Positions 8,188 to 16,809 of a DNA stretch of 64,000 bases are shown one piece after another (position 1 is the stretch's first letter; each line of letters begins with the position of its first letter). A program made the translations under genes and the position numbers. The stretch lies in assembly GCA_964393895.1 (NCBI GenBank), contig CAYMWP010000001.1:62001-126000 (forward strand), written 5' to 3'. This DNA comes from B4-G1 sp964393895. GTDB lineage: Bacteria; Chloroflexota; Anaerolineae; B4-G1. The notes below the pieces were generated by a model. It saw only the letters and a list, made by a program, of their open reading frames with translations, was not told the origin of the DNA and made no database searches.

Positions 8188-11100
8188 TCACGTTCCTTTC
8201 AGCAGAGCCACCTCTGCTTGAAGCTCTTTCACCATCGTGGATAGTTCTTGTACTGACTTGATCAATGGGGCTACAAACTGGTTGTAGTCCAGCCCCCAGA
8301 TCTCACCTTCGTCGAAGTATACGCTACGCGCTCCAACCCCGGCTTCCTCCACCGCAAGCTTTACTTCTTGGGCAATGAGTCCAAACCGCTTCCGCTTTTC
8401 GTATTCAGTTGTGCCTGTTTTCATGCGGAAGGATACGGGTCGAAGCTTTTGGATGAGTGATAGTCCCTCATCGGAGGAAAGCGATTCGATGTCTTGTTTC
8501 AGCGACACGTCTGAATAGCTTTGGTAGCTGTTTGCGTACAGGATGTACTGGTAGAAGGCATCCCCGAACTGTGCCGTCCGACTGGCATACGTGTTGGTAC
8601 CATTGCCGAATTGCATGCTCCCTGGCTGGCTGGTCGTGACCCTCGCGTTGTACCCCACAGCCACTTGTAGGCTCGCCGTAGCATTGACGGCGGTATTGGA
8701 CCCAACGCATACGTTCTGATACCCAGAAGTGATCGAGGAGCCAGCCTGAAACCCCAACAGGGTGTTGTCGTCGCCATTAGTTGTAAGCGACGCACCGGCC
8801 TGGTAGCCGAGCAGGGTCATGTTCAGGGCGGCACCGGAAGAAGCAGTCCCGCTTCCGAGCGCAGTACCGTATGGCGATGCGGACTGGGTGTAACCGGTAA
8901 GCGACGTGCCTCCCGCCGCAAACGTGTACCAGCTGGTACCGTCGTTCGACCATTCGACGGCCGATCCCGACCACCGGAAACCAGGCTGAGTAGCGCCTGT
9001 GCTGTTCTGGAAGTAGAGGTACTTTGCGGCAGTGGATTCGTTGCCGACCCGTAGGTTGCCTCGAACGTAGGTGTCGGTCACGGATGTGTTGCCGAGCACC
9101 GTTGTGTTCGACCCCTTGCCTGTCACAGCGTAGCCGATTGCGATCTCGTTCGTGTCAGTGCTTGCGGATACGTCTGCGTTGTACCCTACGCAAACGTTAT
9201 TCTCGCCGCTCGTGATGGAGTCTCCACTCGCAGTCCCCACGGCAGTGTTGCCCCCACCTGTCACGTTGTACAGGGACTGGAAGCCAACTGCCGTATTGTT
9301 GTTGGCGGTCAACGCCCCACTGCCGATTGCCTCTGCACCAAGTGCCGTGTTGTAATCGGCAGCATCCCCAATGTTGAGGCCTGACTGATAGCCAATCGCG
9401 GTGTTGCTGATCGCCTGCGTGTCCGTGGTGTTGATTGTGAGGGCTTCGAGGGACTGATACCCGACTGCCGTGTTCCGTCCGCAGCCACCGCTCCCAATGC
9501 CGCGTACGTTGTAAAGCGCATGGTAGCCGACACCTACGTTCCCCTCACAGTTGAAGTTGCTGTCCAGCCCCGCGCCCCACCCGATGTACACTTGGTAGTT
9601 ATCGGTGGTGTTTGAGTACCCAGCCATCCTCCCAAGGGCGATGTTGCCTGTTGCTACCGTGCTGTACAAGGCCCGATAGCCAAACGCGATGTTGTCGTTG
9701 GCAGCGCTTGTTGTGTTGCTCCTGAGGGACTCGTACCCGATGGATATGTTGTTGGAGCTTGTGCCAGTGCGCGCATACCGTTGTGAGTTGTACCCTATGG
9801 CGACGTTATTGTCGCCGGTGACACTTTCTCCAGTGCGTTCTCCAATGTACACACAGTCCGAGCCGCTGCCCCCACTTCCGGCCTGCCTCCCCAGAGCGAC
9901 TCCATTCAAGAACGACGTTCGATTGTATGCCGCATACGAGCCAACGGCGACTCCGTAGCTGGTGGTGATGCTGGCTCCTGCGTACGCCCCAACGGCGACG
10001 TTTTCGGTGCCACCGTTGGCCCCACTCATCGCGTTCGACCCAATCGCAACGTTGCCGCTATAGGTCGTATTCGACCCTAACGCTGAGTTGCCGATGGCTA
10101 CTGAGTTCGATGCACTGGTGGAAACGTCCATTGCCTGGTAGCCAAGCGCCACGTTCCTATCACCGGAACTCAAGATGGCTAATGTCCTGTACCCGATGCC
10201 GACGTTGAACCCCGCATAACTCGCTCCACTCATCTCCAAAGCGGTGTACCCGATGCCAACGTTATAGCCACCGTTAGCGTTGCGCCCGGCATACTGCCCT
10301 ATGTAAACCGTTCCGTAACCGTTAGAGTTGCGGCCAGCTTGACGGCCTATTGCAACCACGTCGTTGTTGGTCGCCGTTGCAGCGTAGAGGGCCTGATCGC
10401 CTATGGCAACCGAGTAACTCCCTATCTGATATCCTGCCTGATACCCGATGGCGATGGCGTTGCCGCCACCCACCGTCGCACCAGCCTGGTATCCAATTAT
10501 CGTGCAATACGATTCCGTGTCCAGACCAGCACCGGCCTGGTACCCAACCACTATGTTGTGGCCGTTGGATGAGCTATAGTTCGCCGCTGCCCCAGAACCG
10601 ATAATGATGTTCTGGTCTGATGTACCGGTGTTGGCAGCAAACGCCCCCTTACCGATGATGACGTTGTCTTCAGCAGATCCTGCTGTTAGTGCAGCAGCAC
10701 CGGACCCGATGATCACCGAGTTGATGCCAGTTGTCATCGCCTTTCCGGCTCGATAGCCGATAATGACGTTGTCGGCCCCAGTCAAAGCAGCGCCAGCTTC
10801 AAAGCCTACGAGGACGGAGTTTGCGTGGGCGCCGGCAGCAGCGGTACCAGAGCCAAGAGCCGTAGAATAGTTGGCAGCGGCCTCCGTGTAGCCAATCAAG
10901 GAGGATCCGGCGGTAGCGATGGAGTACCAATTGGTGCCGTCGTTGGTAATCTCCATGGTCTGGGTGCCGGTCTGGCCCCATCGAATGCCGACGTTGGCAC
11001 CGGTGCCCCGCACGAACCACAAGGTGACGTCCTGGTCGGCTCCGGAGTACCCAGAGTTGATGACCGGGGCGTTGCCCACAAGCTTCACCTGCCCGCTGTT

Positions 11101-11241
11101 CGGGGTGATGGTGATGTCCGTTTGGGTCGACTGGATGCCCTCGGCAACGAGCAGCGTGTCTCCATCGTTGATGGTTGCGAACGCCCCGATCGGAGAGCCG
11201 CCAGTACTGTTGTTGATGGTGATCGCGCGCTCGAGAGCCAT
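8188..11241 (-). CDS. Tail fibre with Hep/Hag-type head repeats and C-terminal S74 chaperone (1017 aa)
   Basis: Residues about 120-720 are a long array of short repeats of the form GxNxVAIGYxAG (for example NVIIGYRAG, GNTAVGTASG), the pattern of YadA-like head (Hep/Hag) left-handed beta-rolls. A second, shorter array follows at about 780-880. The last 110 residues begin SDVSLKQDIESL and contain LRPVSFRMK, KRFGLIAQEVK and a terminal heptad helix. This is the peptidase S74 intramolecular chaperone, which in known fibres and endosialidases trimerises the protein and then cleaves itself off. The module GIRW...NDGTNWYSIA at about 85-115 recurs at about 755-790. The ATG follows TAGGAGATAGAGAAG. Receptor-binding fibre is the best reading. 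Confidence 0.92.
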   Translation of the reverse strand: MALERAITINNSTGGSPIGAFATINDGDTLLVAEGIQSTQTDITITPNSGQVKLVGNAPVINSGYSGADQDVTLWFVRGTGANVGIRWGQTGTQTMEITNDGTNWYSIATAGSSLIGYTEAAANYSTALGSGTAAAGAHANSVLVGFEAGAALTGADNVIIGYRAGKAMTTGINSVIIGSGAAALTAGSAEDNVIIGKGAFAANTGTSDQNIIIGSGAAANYSSSNGHNIVVGYQAGAGLDTESYCTIIGYQAGATVGGGNAIAIGYQAGYQIGSYSVAIGDQALYAATATNNDVVAIGRQAGRNSNGYGTVYIGQYAGRNANGGYNVGIGYTALEMSGASYAGFNVGIGYRTLAILSSGDRNVALGYQAMDVSTSASNSVAIGNSALGSNTTYSGNVAIGSNAMSGANGGTENVAVGAYAGASITTSYGVAVGSYAAYNRTSFLNGVALGRQAGSGGSGSDCVYIGERTGESVTGDNNVAIGYNSQRYARTGTSSNNISIGYESLRSNTTSAANDNIAFGYRALYSTVATGNIALGRMAGYSNTTDNYQVYIGWGAGLDSNFNCEGNVGVGYHALYNVRGIGSGGCGRNTAVGYQSLEALTINTTDTQAISNTAIGYQSGLNIGDAADYNTALGAEAIGSGALTANNNTAVGFQSLYNVTGGGNTAVGTASGDSITSGENNVCVGYNADVSASTDTNEIAIGYAVTGKGSNTTVLGNTSVTDTYVRGNLRVGNESTAAKYLYFQNSTGATQPGFRWSGSAVEWSNDGTSWYTFAAGGTSLTGYTQSASPYGTALGSGTASSGAALNMTLLGYQAGASLTTNGDDNTLLGFQAGSSITSGYQNVCVGSNTAVNATASLQVAVGYNARVTTSQPGSMQFGNGTNTYASRTAQFGDAFYQYILYANSYQSYSDVSLKQDIESLSSDEGLSLIQKLRPVSFRMKTGTTEYEKRKRFGLIAQEVKLAVEEAGVGARSVYFDEGEIWGLDYNQFVAPLIKSVQELSTMVKELQAEVALLKGT
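9080..10885 (-). repeat. Degenerate tandem repeats encoding the GYxAG beta-roll array
   Basis: The DNA repeats every 36-60 bases with drifting copies of the codons for GYQAG, VAIGY and NTAVG. The repeats follow the reading frame of the 1017-aa fibre and vary mostly at third positions, so they are protein repeats, not a CRISPR array or satellite. Confidence 0.8.
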
Positions 11242-11274
11242 CTTCTCTATCTCCTACTCGTCCGAAGACGTGGC

Positions 11275-11304
11275 GGGCGGCGGAGCTGTCACACCCCGCC
11301 GCCC
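11275..11304 (-). other. GC-rich hairpin between two fibre genes
   Basis: GGGCGGCGG (11275-11283) pairs perfectly with CCGCCGCCC (11296-11304) across a 12-base loop in the 78-base gap between the 1199-aa and 1017-aa fibre genes. No run of U follows on either strand. It could act as a stabilising 3' hairpin, an attenuator or a processing site in the late transcript. Confidence 0.45.
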
Positions 11305-11319
11305 AGGTCAGCCCGCTAC

Positions 11320-14300
11320 TTACGCAGCAAGGAAGACCGGGTCGCCGATGTTGATGGCGACCGTGGTGGGGGAGGTCAGGTAACCGACCCTCGTGCGGTA
11401 GATGTTTGCGCCCGTGGGGGCAGTCAACGTGACCTGACCGGCCGTGGCGGAAGCGTACACCGGCTTGCCGACGTCCGCTGCCGTGGGAGCCCCGCCCGTG
11501 AACTGGGTTCCCGGAACGGTGACCTCACCCGAGTTCACCAGGCGAACGGGGTTGCCGGCCGTGGAGGCGGCAACCGCGAAGCCGATGGGGTACGGGGTGG
11601 TGTCGACGCCCAAGTTGGCGCCGATGTCGACGTTGAACGCCCCAGCGTCTGTGCTGTCATAGGCGACGCCGACAACGGCGCCTGCGTTGATGGTCTCGTT
11701 GGCCGTGGCCGTGAACTCACCGCCGGTCCCCGTTCCACCATGGGTGTGGAGTCCGAGGCCTGTGAGGTCGGAGCCGTCGAACAGCTTGGCGAAGTTGGCG
11801 CCCGTGATGTTGGCGTCGTGAGGAACGGCAACGCCGTTGAACTCGAGCTCCGTGTCATTGGTCGTGACGAGGTTGATAACGCCCGAACCGATGGCGTACA
11901 GCTTGTGAGTCGACGTGTCGTAGCGGATGCCGTCAGTACTGCCCTCGAGATACACGTTTGCCGTGTCGCCCGCGCCGATGATCACATTGCCGCCGGCAAG
12001 GATCCCGGATCCGGCATTGACGGTGACAGAGCCGCCAGTTCCAGCGTTGGCTTCGCCCGCTCGTATCAAGACGCTGCCGCCGCTGCCCGCACCAGGGCTG
12101 GCGGCTCCGGCAAGAACCTGAACGTCGCCGCCATCGTTGTCCGTGCTGTCCTGGCCGACCAGGCTAAGCGTGGCGCCCTTGCCTGCGGCGGCTGCCATGT
12201 TGACCTCACGGTCAGAAGACGGGTCGAACGTGATGGAACTGATCACCCGGCTGTTGCCATTGTTGGTGAAGTCGATCTGCAATTGGTTGCCCCCGGAAGC
12301 GCCGAACTGCAACACTTCCGAAGTGCCGCCTGTGTTGAGGCTGCCGACGTAGATGTTTCCGTAGACTCCGTCGAAGTAGCCGCCGTCAAGGTAGACGTCG
12401 CCCATGGTTCCGCCAGAACCGGTGTATCCGCCAGCGATTCGCACGCTGCCGCCCGTTCCGGTCGTCTTGCCGGGACCGCCGATGAGAGCGAGGTCGCCAC
12501 CACTGTTCGTGGCAGCGAGACCAGAAGAACCCGCCACAGTCAACGTGCGCGCCGTGGAATCGGCTTCGATGTAGATGCCACGATTGTCCCCATTCGGGAG
12601 TTGAAGCTCACTGGTGGGCTTCCACTCCTGATCACCCGACTCATCCCAGTACAGGATTTGATAATCGTCGCTACCTGCGTTGACGAATCCACCACCACCA
12701 CCTGCGAAGGGAGTCCAATCCGCTACCGACGCATCGTTGTACTCCATCGCGTCGGTGTCGGCGTTATACCGGATGCCGGGTCCATCCGTGGTGTCGGGAA
12801 GGCCATCCGTGGTCCAGAACAACAGATGCGACTGGTCCATGGACGCGCTGCCGACGATAGCTTTGCCAGCAACACCATCCCCGTCTCCGACTCCCGGGAT
12901 CAGGAACACGTCACCGCCGTCGCCAGTCGAGGTGCCTCCATCGCCGGCCTGGACCGTGGCGTCGCCGCCATTGCCGCCCGCACCACCCTTCGAAGCACGA
13001 ATCCTGACGTAACCGCCATCGCCCGTGCCGGTACCTTGGCCGGCGTCGAAGTTGACGTGCCCACCGGCACCGCCGGCACCAGCACTGTTACCGGCGGTTC
13101 CCGTGATGTTGCCCCCGAGCCCGCTAGTAGCAGCCGAGCTCGCTGTGAGGGTGATGTTTCCGCCCGCACCGGAGGTAGTGGTTGTTCCGGCGTTCACAGC
13201 TACCGAACCACCGTTGCCCGATGTCGCACCTCCGGCACCGCCTGTGATAGTGACGGTGCCGCCGGCGCCAGTGGTTTCGGCGTTGCCGCCGTACAGATTC
13301 AACGCGCCGCCGCCGGCGCCCGTTCCACGGCCGCCCTGAAGGGTCATCGGACCGCCGACAGAAGCTGCGTCCGCGTTCTCTTGCGTGATGAGGTAGCCGT
13401 CGCCCTTGTACGCCCAGATCATGCCGACGTTGTCGAGGAAGCGGGTACCGGTGGTGTAGCCGTCAGCGCTGTTGGTGACATTGGTGCACTGAAGATTGAC
13501 CACAGCGTACACGCTGGACGAGGAGGACTTGAGCTCCCAAGGACCGTACGTGTAGACGGTTCCCCGACTCCCCCCGGTCGTACCGCCGCCGGCAAGGGTG
13601 AGGTTGCCGCCGTCACCCGCCCCAGCAGCGGCAGTTCCGCCGACAACCGTGACGTCGCCGCCGTCCATGGCGGTGGAGTTACCGCCGCTGATCGCCACCA
13701 AACCGCCCGGGCCTCCGGTCCCGTTTTGGGCGCCCGAAACAGACACGCCGCCGCCGATGCCGGTCCCAAGGGCCGCCCCACCGATCAAGTAGAGGTTGGC
13801 GCCCGCCGCGTCTGCCGTGGTGGTGGTGCCCGCCGCGATGGTCAAAGACCTCGCCGTCGCCGCACTTCGAACGTCGATGGTGCGGTCGCCGGTGCTGGCC
13901 ATGTGGATGTCCTGCACCACCTGCCAACTTCCGGGAGACCCCGACGCGTACTCGAGACGATCGCCATCGTTGGTGCCGGTGGGGAGGGTGTCGCCCGCCG
14001 CAAAGCTGGTCCAGGTGCCTCCGGCGTTGCAGAACTGCATGTTGCCTGAGCTGCTGATGCGGAAGCCGGGGCCGTCTGCCTGCGTGGGAGAAACATCGTT
14101 GCTGCTCAGGAACAGCAGATACGCCTCGCTGGGCGTAGCGTGGCCAACGATGACGCTGCCGTAGTTGGTGCCGGCGCCGGGCTTGATCTCGACGTCGCCG
14201 CCATCGCCCTGCGTGCTGCCCGTGCCACCTGTTCCGCCGGTAATGACGATGCTGCCGCCGTCTCCACCGGTTCCTGCCGGGTACGCCCCGCCCGAACCGC

Positions 14301-14919
14301 CGTAGATGCCCAACCCACCACCATCGCCGGGGGCGACAGAATCGTACGCGCCGCCGTCGCCGCCGCTGACGGTGAACTGGTACGCTGTCGTGTCGAGCGC
14401 GCCGTCTTCCATTGCGATGCGGCGGTTGGCGAGGCCGAAGATCATGTTCGACGTGATGCGAGTGTGCGAGGCGAAGGTGACCGTGTCGGTCTCCGTCGTC
14501 GACTGCACGCCGAAGGTAACATCCCCCTGGAACGTAGCATCTTCCTGGAACTCGCTGGTTCCGACGACGGTTTCTGTGCCACGCGTAAGGACATTGCCGT
14601 TCAAGTTGATGGTGGCCGTGGCGTCCGAAGGCGTACCGACATCGATGGTGATGCCGGCTTGGCCAACCTGCACGGCCGTGGCGCCGTTCTGGCCAATGTA
14701 GATCGGTCCGCCGACGTCGATGTTGGTGACCTCAAGGGTCTGTGCGGCAGGAACGCGAATGGTTCCGCTGCCACTGGCGTCGGAGATGACCAGCACGTTG
14801 GTGCCGGAGGTCCCCTTGATGCCCGCTCCAACTTGGAGCTGGTCGCCGTCGAGCAGGTGGGCGTAGTTGCCCGCTCCCGCTCCGGTTGTGGGAATAACGA
14901 GTGCTCTCAGGTCTGCCAT
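11320..14919 (-). CDS. Glycine-rich repeat tail fibre (1199 aa)
   Basis: Several arrays of GGxGGxVxIxGG repeats (residues about 185-260, 370-445, 530-700, 790-960), such as GGDGGSIVITGGTGG, are expected to form a flat or helical beta-solenoid. They are separated by modules of the type GPGFRI...MQFCNAGGTWTSFA and GPGIRY...DWTPFA, which resemble a module of the neighbouring S74 fibre. The C-terminal 110 residues (TANETINAGAVVGVAYDS through NIGDPVFLAA) match the end of the 474-aa protein at 15181. No S74 domain is present. The ATG at 14919 follows GGAGGTAACAAGAC. A structural, probably receptor-facing fibre. Confidence 0.85.
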   Translation of the reverse strand: MADLRALVIPTTGAGAGNYAHLLDGDQLQVGAGIKGTSGTNVLVISDASGSGTIRVPAAQTLEVTNIDVGGPIYIGQNGATAVQVGQAGITIDVGTPSDATATINLNGNVLTRGTETVVGTSEFQEDATFQGDVTFGVQSTTETDTVTFASHTRITSNMIFGLANRRIAMEDGALDTTAYQFTVSGGDGGAYDSVAPGDGGGLGIYGGSGGAYPAGTGGDGGSIVITGGTGGTGSTQGDGGDVEIKPGAGTNYGSVIVGHATPSEAYLLFLSSNDVSPTQADGPGFRISSSGNMQFCNAGGTWTSFAAGDTLPTGTNDGDRLEYASGSPGSWQVVQDIHMASTGDRTIDVRSAATARSLTIAAGTTTTADAAGANLYLIGGAALGTGIGGGVSVSGAQNGTGGPGGLVAISGGNSTAMDGGDVTVVGGTAAAGAGDGGNLTLAGGGTTGGSRGTVYTYGPWELKSSSSSVYAVVNLQCTNVTNSADGYTTGTRFLDNVGMIWAYKGDGYLITQENADAASVGGPMTLQGGRGTGAGGGALNLYGGNAETTGAGGTVTITGGAGGATSGNGGSVAVNAGTTTTSGAGGNITLTASSAATSGLGGNITGTAGNSAGAGGAGGHVNFDAGQGTGTGDGGYVRIRASKGGAGGNGGDATVQAGDGGTSTGDGGDVFLIPGVGDGDGVAGKAIVGSASMDQSHLLFWTTDGLPDTTDGPGIRYNADTDAMEYNDASVADWTPFAGGGGGFVNAGSDDYQILYWDESGDQEWKPTSELQLPNGDNRGIYIEADSTARTLTVAGSSGLAATNSGGDLALIGGPGKTTGTGGSVRIAGGYTGSGGTMGDVYLDGGYFDGVYGNIYVGSLNTGGTSEVLQFGASGGNQLQIDFTNNGNSRVISSITFDPSSDREVNMAAAAGKGATLSLVGQDSTDNDGGDVQVLAGAASPGAGSGGSVLIRAGEANAGTGGSVTVNAGSGILAGGNVIIGAGDTANVYLEGSTDGIRYDTSTHKLYAIGSGVINLVTTNDTELEFNGVAVPHDANITGANFAKLFDGSDLTGLGLHTHGGTGTGGEFTATANETINAGAVVGVAYDSTDAGAFNVDIGANLGVDTTPYPIGFAVAASTAGNPVRLVNSGEVTVPGTQFTGGAPTAADVGKPVYASATAGQVTLTAPTGANIYRTRVGYLTSPTTVAINIGDPVFLAA
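12819..13329 (-). repeat. Glycine-rich coding repeats in the 1199-aa fibre
   Basis: This is the longest of the four glycine arrays. The coding strand is dominated by GGC/GGT-rich blocks encoding GGAGG, GGNGG and GGDGG separated by two hydrophobic or Thr residues. Copies are diverged, so recombination between them could change array length. Confidence 0.6.
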
Positions 14920-14936
14920 GTCTTGTTACCTCCGAC

Positions 14937-15167
14937 TCACACGATCTCTTCGAAGCGGGTTGTCTCTGCCCTCATATGCCTCAGAACACGCGGGTCGGTG
15001 ATCTCGTGTCCAATATCTTCCCCGATGACGAACGAAGTCGCCGGGGAGACAGGCTCCAAAGTCTCAACGGTGCCGTCCTGCTTACGGATCCGAATCTTCA
15101 AACAGGGGCCGTAGGAAGTGACCAGACTGGGACGGGGCGGCTCACCGAGATACTTGAAACGTGCCAT
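14937..15167 (-). CDS. Small protein between fibre genes (76 aa)
   Basis: Starts at ATG 15167 after GGAGGAAGAGC and ends 17 bases before the 1199-aa fibre. It is soluble and basic at the N-terminus (MARFKYLGEPPRP), with SYGPCLKIRIRKQDGTVETL forming likely beta strands and a helical end (LRHMRAETTRFEEIV). No family recognised. The setting suggests a head-tail or fibre-assembly accessory, but there is no direct evidence. Confidence 0.78.
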   Translation of the reverse strand: MARFKYLGEPPRPSLVTSYGPCLKIRIRKQDGTVETLEPVSPATSFVIGEDIGHEITDPRVLRHMRAETTRFEEIV

Positions 15168-15180
15168 GCTCTTCCTCCAC

Positions 15181-16605
15181 CTATGCTGCCAGAACGGCGT
15201 ACGAGTTGTCCGGGTTCAACACGAGGACCGTCGAACTCTTGGCGTACCCGATCTTTTGCAGCACTCTGTTCGCTCCTGTTGGGGCCGTTGTCGTGATCTG
15301 CCCGGCGGAAGCGGCGAGGTAGTACTCTGCCCCGGCCACCAGAACCGGACTGGGCAATGTTACCTCGCCAGCATACTGGACCGTCACGCTCGCGCCAACA
15401 GCCACAGCGAAGCCTACACAAGGCGCCGTCGACAGGCCGGATGCGTCAGCGCGACCAACCGTATCGGTACCCGAGATGTACACGGCGTCTCCTGCGACGA
15501 CACCTCCCCCATTGGTGTAGGTGCCGGTGAGGCTGCCGGAGCCGCCCACCGCACTGATCTCGAGCTGCTCGTTGGCGCCAGGGTTGAGAACGTTGAGCGA
15601 GATGTTCGAGCCGGCCGCGATCTTGTTGAAGAGGTAGTCGGTCGTCGTGTCCGCCGCGGTGACCTTGACGCGCACGTCTGTGGCCGCCCCCGGAGGGCCG
15701 GGCACCCACTTTTCTGTCGCCGCGTTCCACGTTGGCACGTCACCGTCCGAGGTGCCGAGCATGGCCTCGATGACGCCGGCGCCAGCATCTTCTGTTTGGA
15801 TGTTGCACCCAGAACTAGATGGGTCGGAGATAGTAAGAAGGGCACCAGCCGGCATGTGCCGAAGCGCCAGCTCATCGTACTCTCCACGAGAGCAGTTCTG
15901 CGGGATCCGGAAGACGCAAACAGAAGGCAGCGTGGCTGCCCCAACATGCACTTCTTGGTAGAAAGAGAACCAGAGCCCCCGCATGTTATCGAAGGCGACG
16001 GGGTAGGTCGTCACGTCGATGCCCGAAAGAAGCGGGACCCACGGCACCGCAAGGAGCTCCCCCATGAAGTGCGGCGGTACTCCCGTCGACACCTCCATCG
16101 ACACGGGGTTGATCTGTATGGGCAAGGGAACGTCCATCGTCACGACTTGTGAGCCTGCTAGGCTTTGCGCGAAGATGTCCATGTGGGCCTTGGCGCTCAG
16201 CCAAACGTACATGCCGTCCCAGCACATCCTCGAGGGGCCAGCTCCTACTTGAATGGCCTCCTCGTCGCAGATCTCGAGCTCGAGCAGCACGTCCACGACC
16301 TGGTCAGTACTGGCCGAGACGCGCGAAACGGTGTCGCTCAGGACTGTGGGGCCGGGCGTCTCGTAGTCGACGTAGCTGTGCGAAGCCCAGACGTAGGTTC
16401 CGTCGAACAGCAGCTCCGCGGGGCCGGGCTGCGTCAGGCGTTGCCCCTCGAAGGACAGGATGGCCGACAGGGCATCCCACCCGAGCTTCACCACCTTGTC
16501 GGCCCCTCTCAAGGCGACCCAGACGTACCCCGCCTCGTCGACCGCGATGCCTTGAGGAAGATCCCCCGCCTCTCCCTGCCATGCTGTGGTTGCCTGAATC
16601 GCCAT
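15181..16605 (-). CDS. Propeller-like tail protein with fibre C-terminal module (474 aa)
   Basis: The first 245 residues contain four spaced blade-like repeats centred on (W/F)DGxYVW: GIAVDEAGYVWVALRGADKV (about 18-42), FDGTYVWASHSYVD, CWDGMYVWLSAKAH and a diverged fourth copy, DNMRGLWFSFYQEV. This resembles NHL-type beta-propeller or streptogramin-lyase repeats. The second half is fibre-like. Its last 110 residues (from GTYTNGGGVVAGDAVYISG to the terminal AVLAA) are clearly related to the end of the 1199-aa fibre. The ATG follows CTAGGTACTC. It probably forms part of the adhesin complex, with the propeller as a binding head. Confidence 0.8.
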   Translation of the reverse strand: MAIQATTAWQGEAGDLPQGIAVDEAGYVWVALRGADKVVKLGWDALSAILSFEGQRLTQPGPAELLFDGTYVWASHSYVDYETPGPTVLSDTVSRVSASTDQVVDVLLELEICDEEAIQVGAGPSRMCWDGMYVWLSAKAHMDIFAQSLAGSQVVTMDVPLPIQINPVSMEVSTGVPPHFMGELLAVPWVPLLSGIDVTTYPVAFDNMRGLWFSFYQEVHVGAATLPSVCVFRIPQNCSRGEYDELALRHMPAGALLTISDPSSSGCNIQTEDAGAGVIEAMLGTSDGDVPTWNAATEKWVPGPPGAATDVRVKVTAADTTTDYLFNKIAAGSNISLNVLNPGANEQLEISAVGGSGSLTGTYTNGGGVVAGDAVYISGTDTVGRADASGLSTAPCVGFAVAVGASVTVQYAGEVTLPSPVLVAGAEYYLAASAGQITTTAPTGANRVLQKIGYAKSSTVLVLNPDNSYAVLAA

Positions 16606-16611
16606 GAGTAC

Positions 16612-16800
16612 CTAGACGGCCGCTGTGTTGGCCGTGATGTCCGACAACAGACAGGTCTCGGCCGTGTAGACCTTGTCCTTGTCGGGATCGGAGATGAAGA
16701 CCCGGGGTTTGCCGTCCTCGATGATGATGACGGCGCGAGAGTTGGGACTGAACGTGTACGGGGGGTCCGGGCAAGTGATGACTTCGTAGGGGACCGCCAT
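16612..16800 (-). CDS. Small protein in fibre cassette (62 aa)
   Basis: The ATG at 16800 follows TAGGAGGTCAAG. The 62 residues are mostly beta-prone (SRAVIIIEDGKPRVFISDPD), followed by a short polar tail. It lies 9 bases after the stop of the 300-aa gene and 6 bases before the propeller gene, in the same transcript. The repeated VFISDPD-type strand could be a single propeller blade. No function assigned. Confidence 0.75.
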   Translation of the reverse strand: MAVPYEVITCPDPPYTFSPNSRAVIIIEDGKPRVFISDPDKDKVYTAETCLLSDITANTAAV

Positions 16801-16809
16801 CTTGACCTC

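Noticed and set aside
9080..10885. CRISPR-like periodic repeats
   Set aside because: Repeats keep the reading frame of a fibre, vary at third codon positions and have no unique spacers of constant length.
10825..14049. Plus-strand open frame of 1074 codons opposite the glycine-rich fibre
   Set aside because: It is the mirror of GC-rich Gly codons in the minus-strand fibre. The protein is Arg/Gly/Ala-rich without fold signs, there is no ribosome site, and the opposite strand encodes clear repeats.
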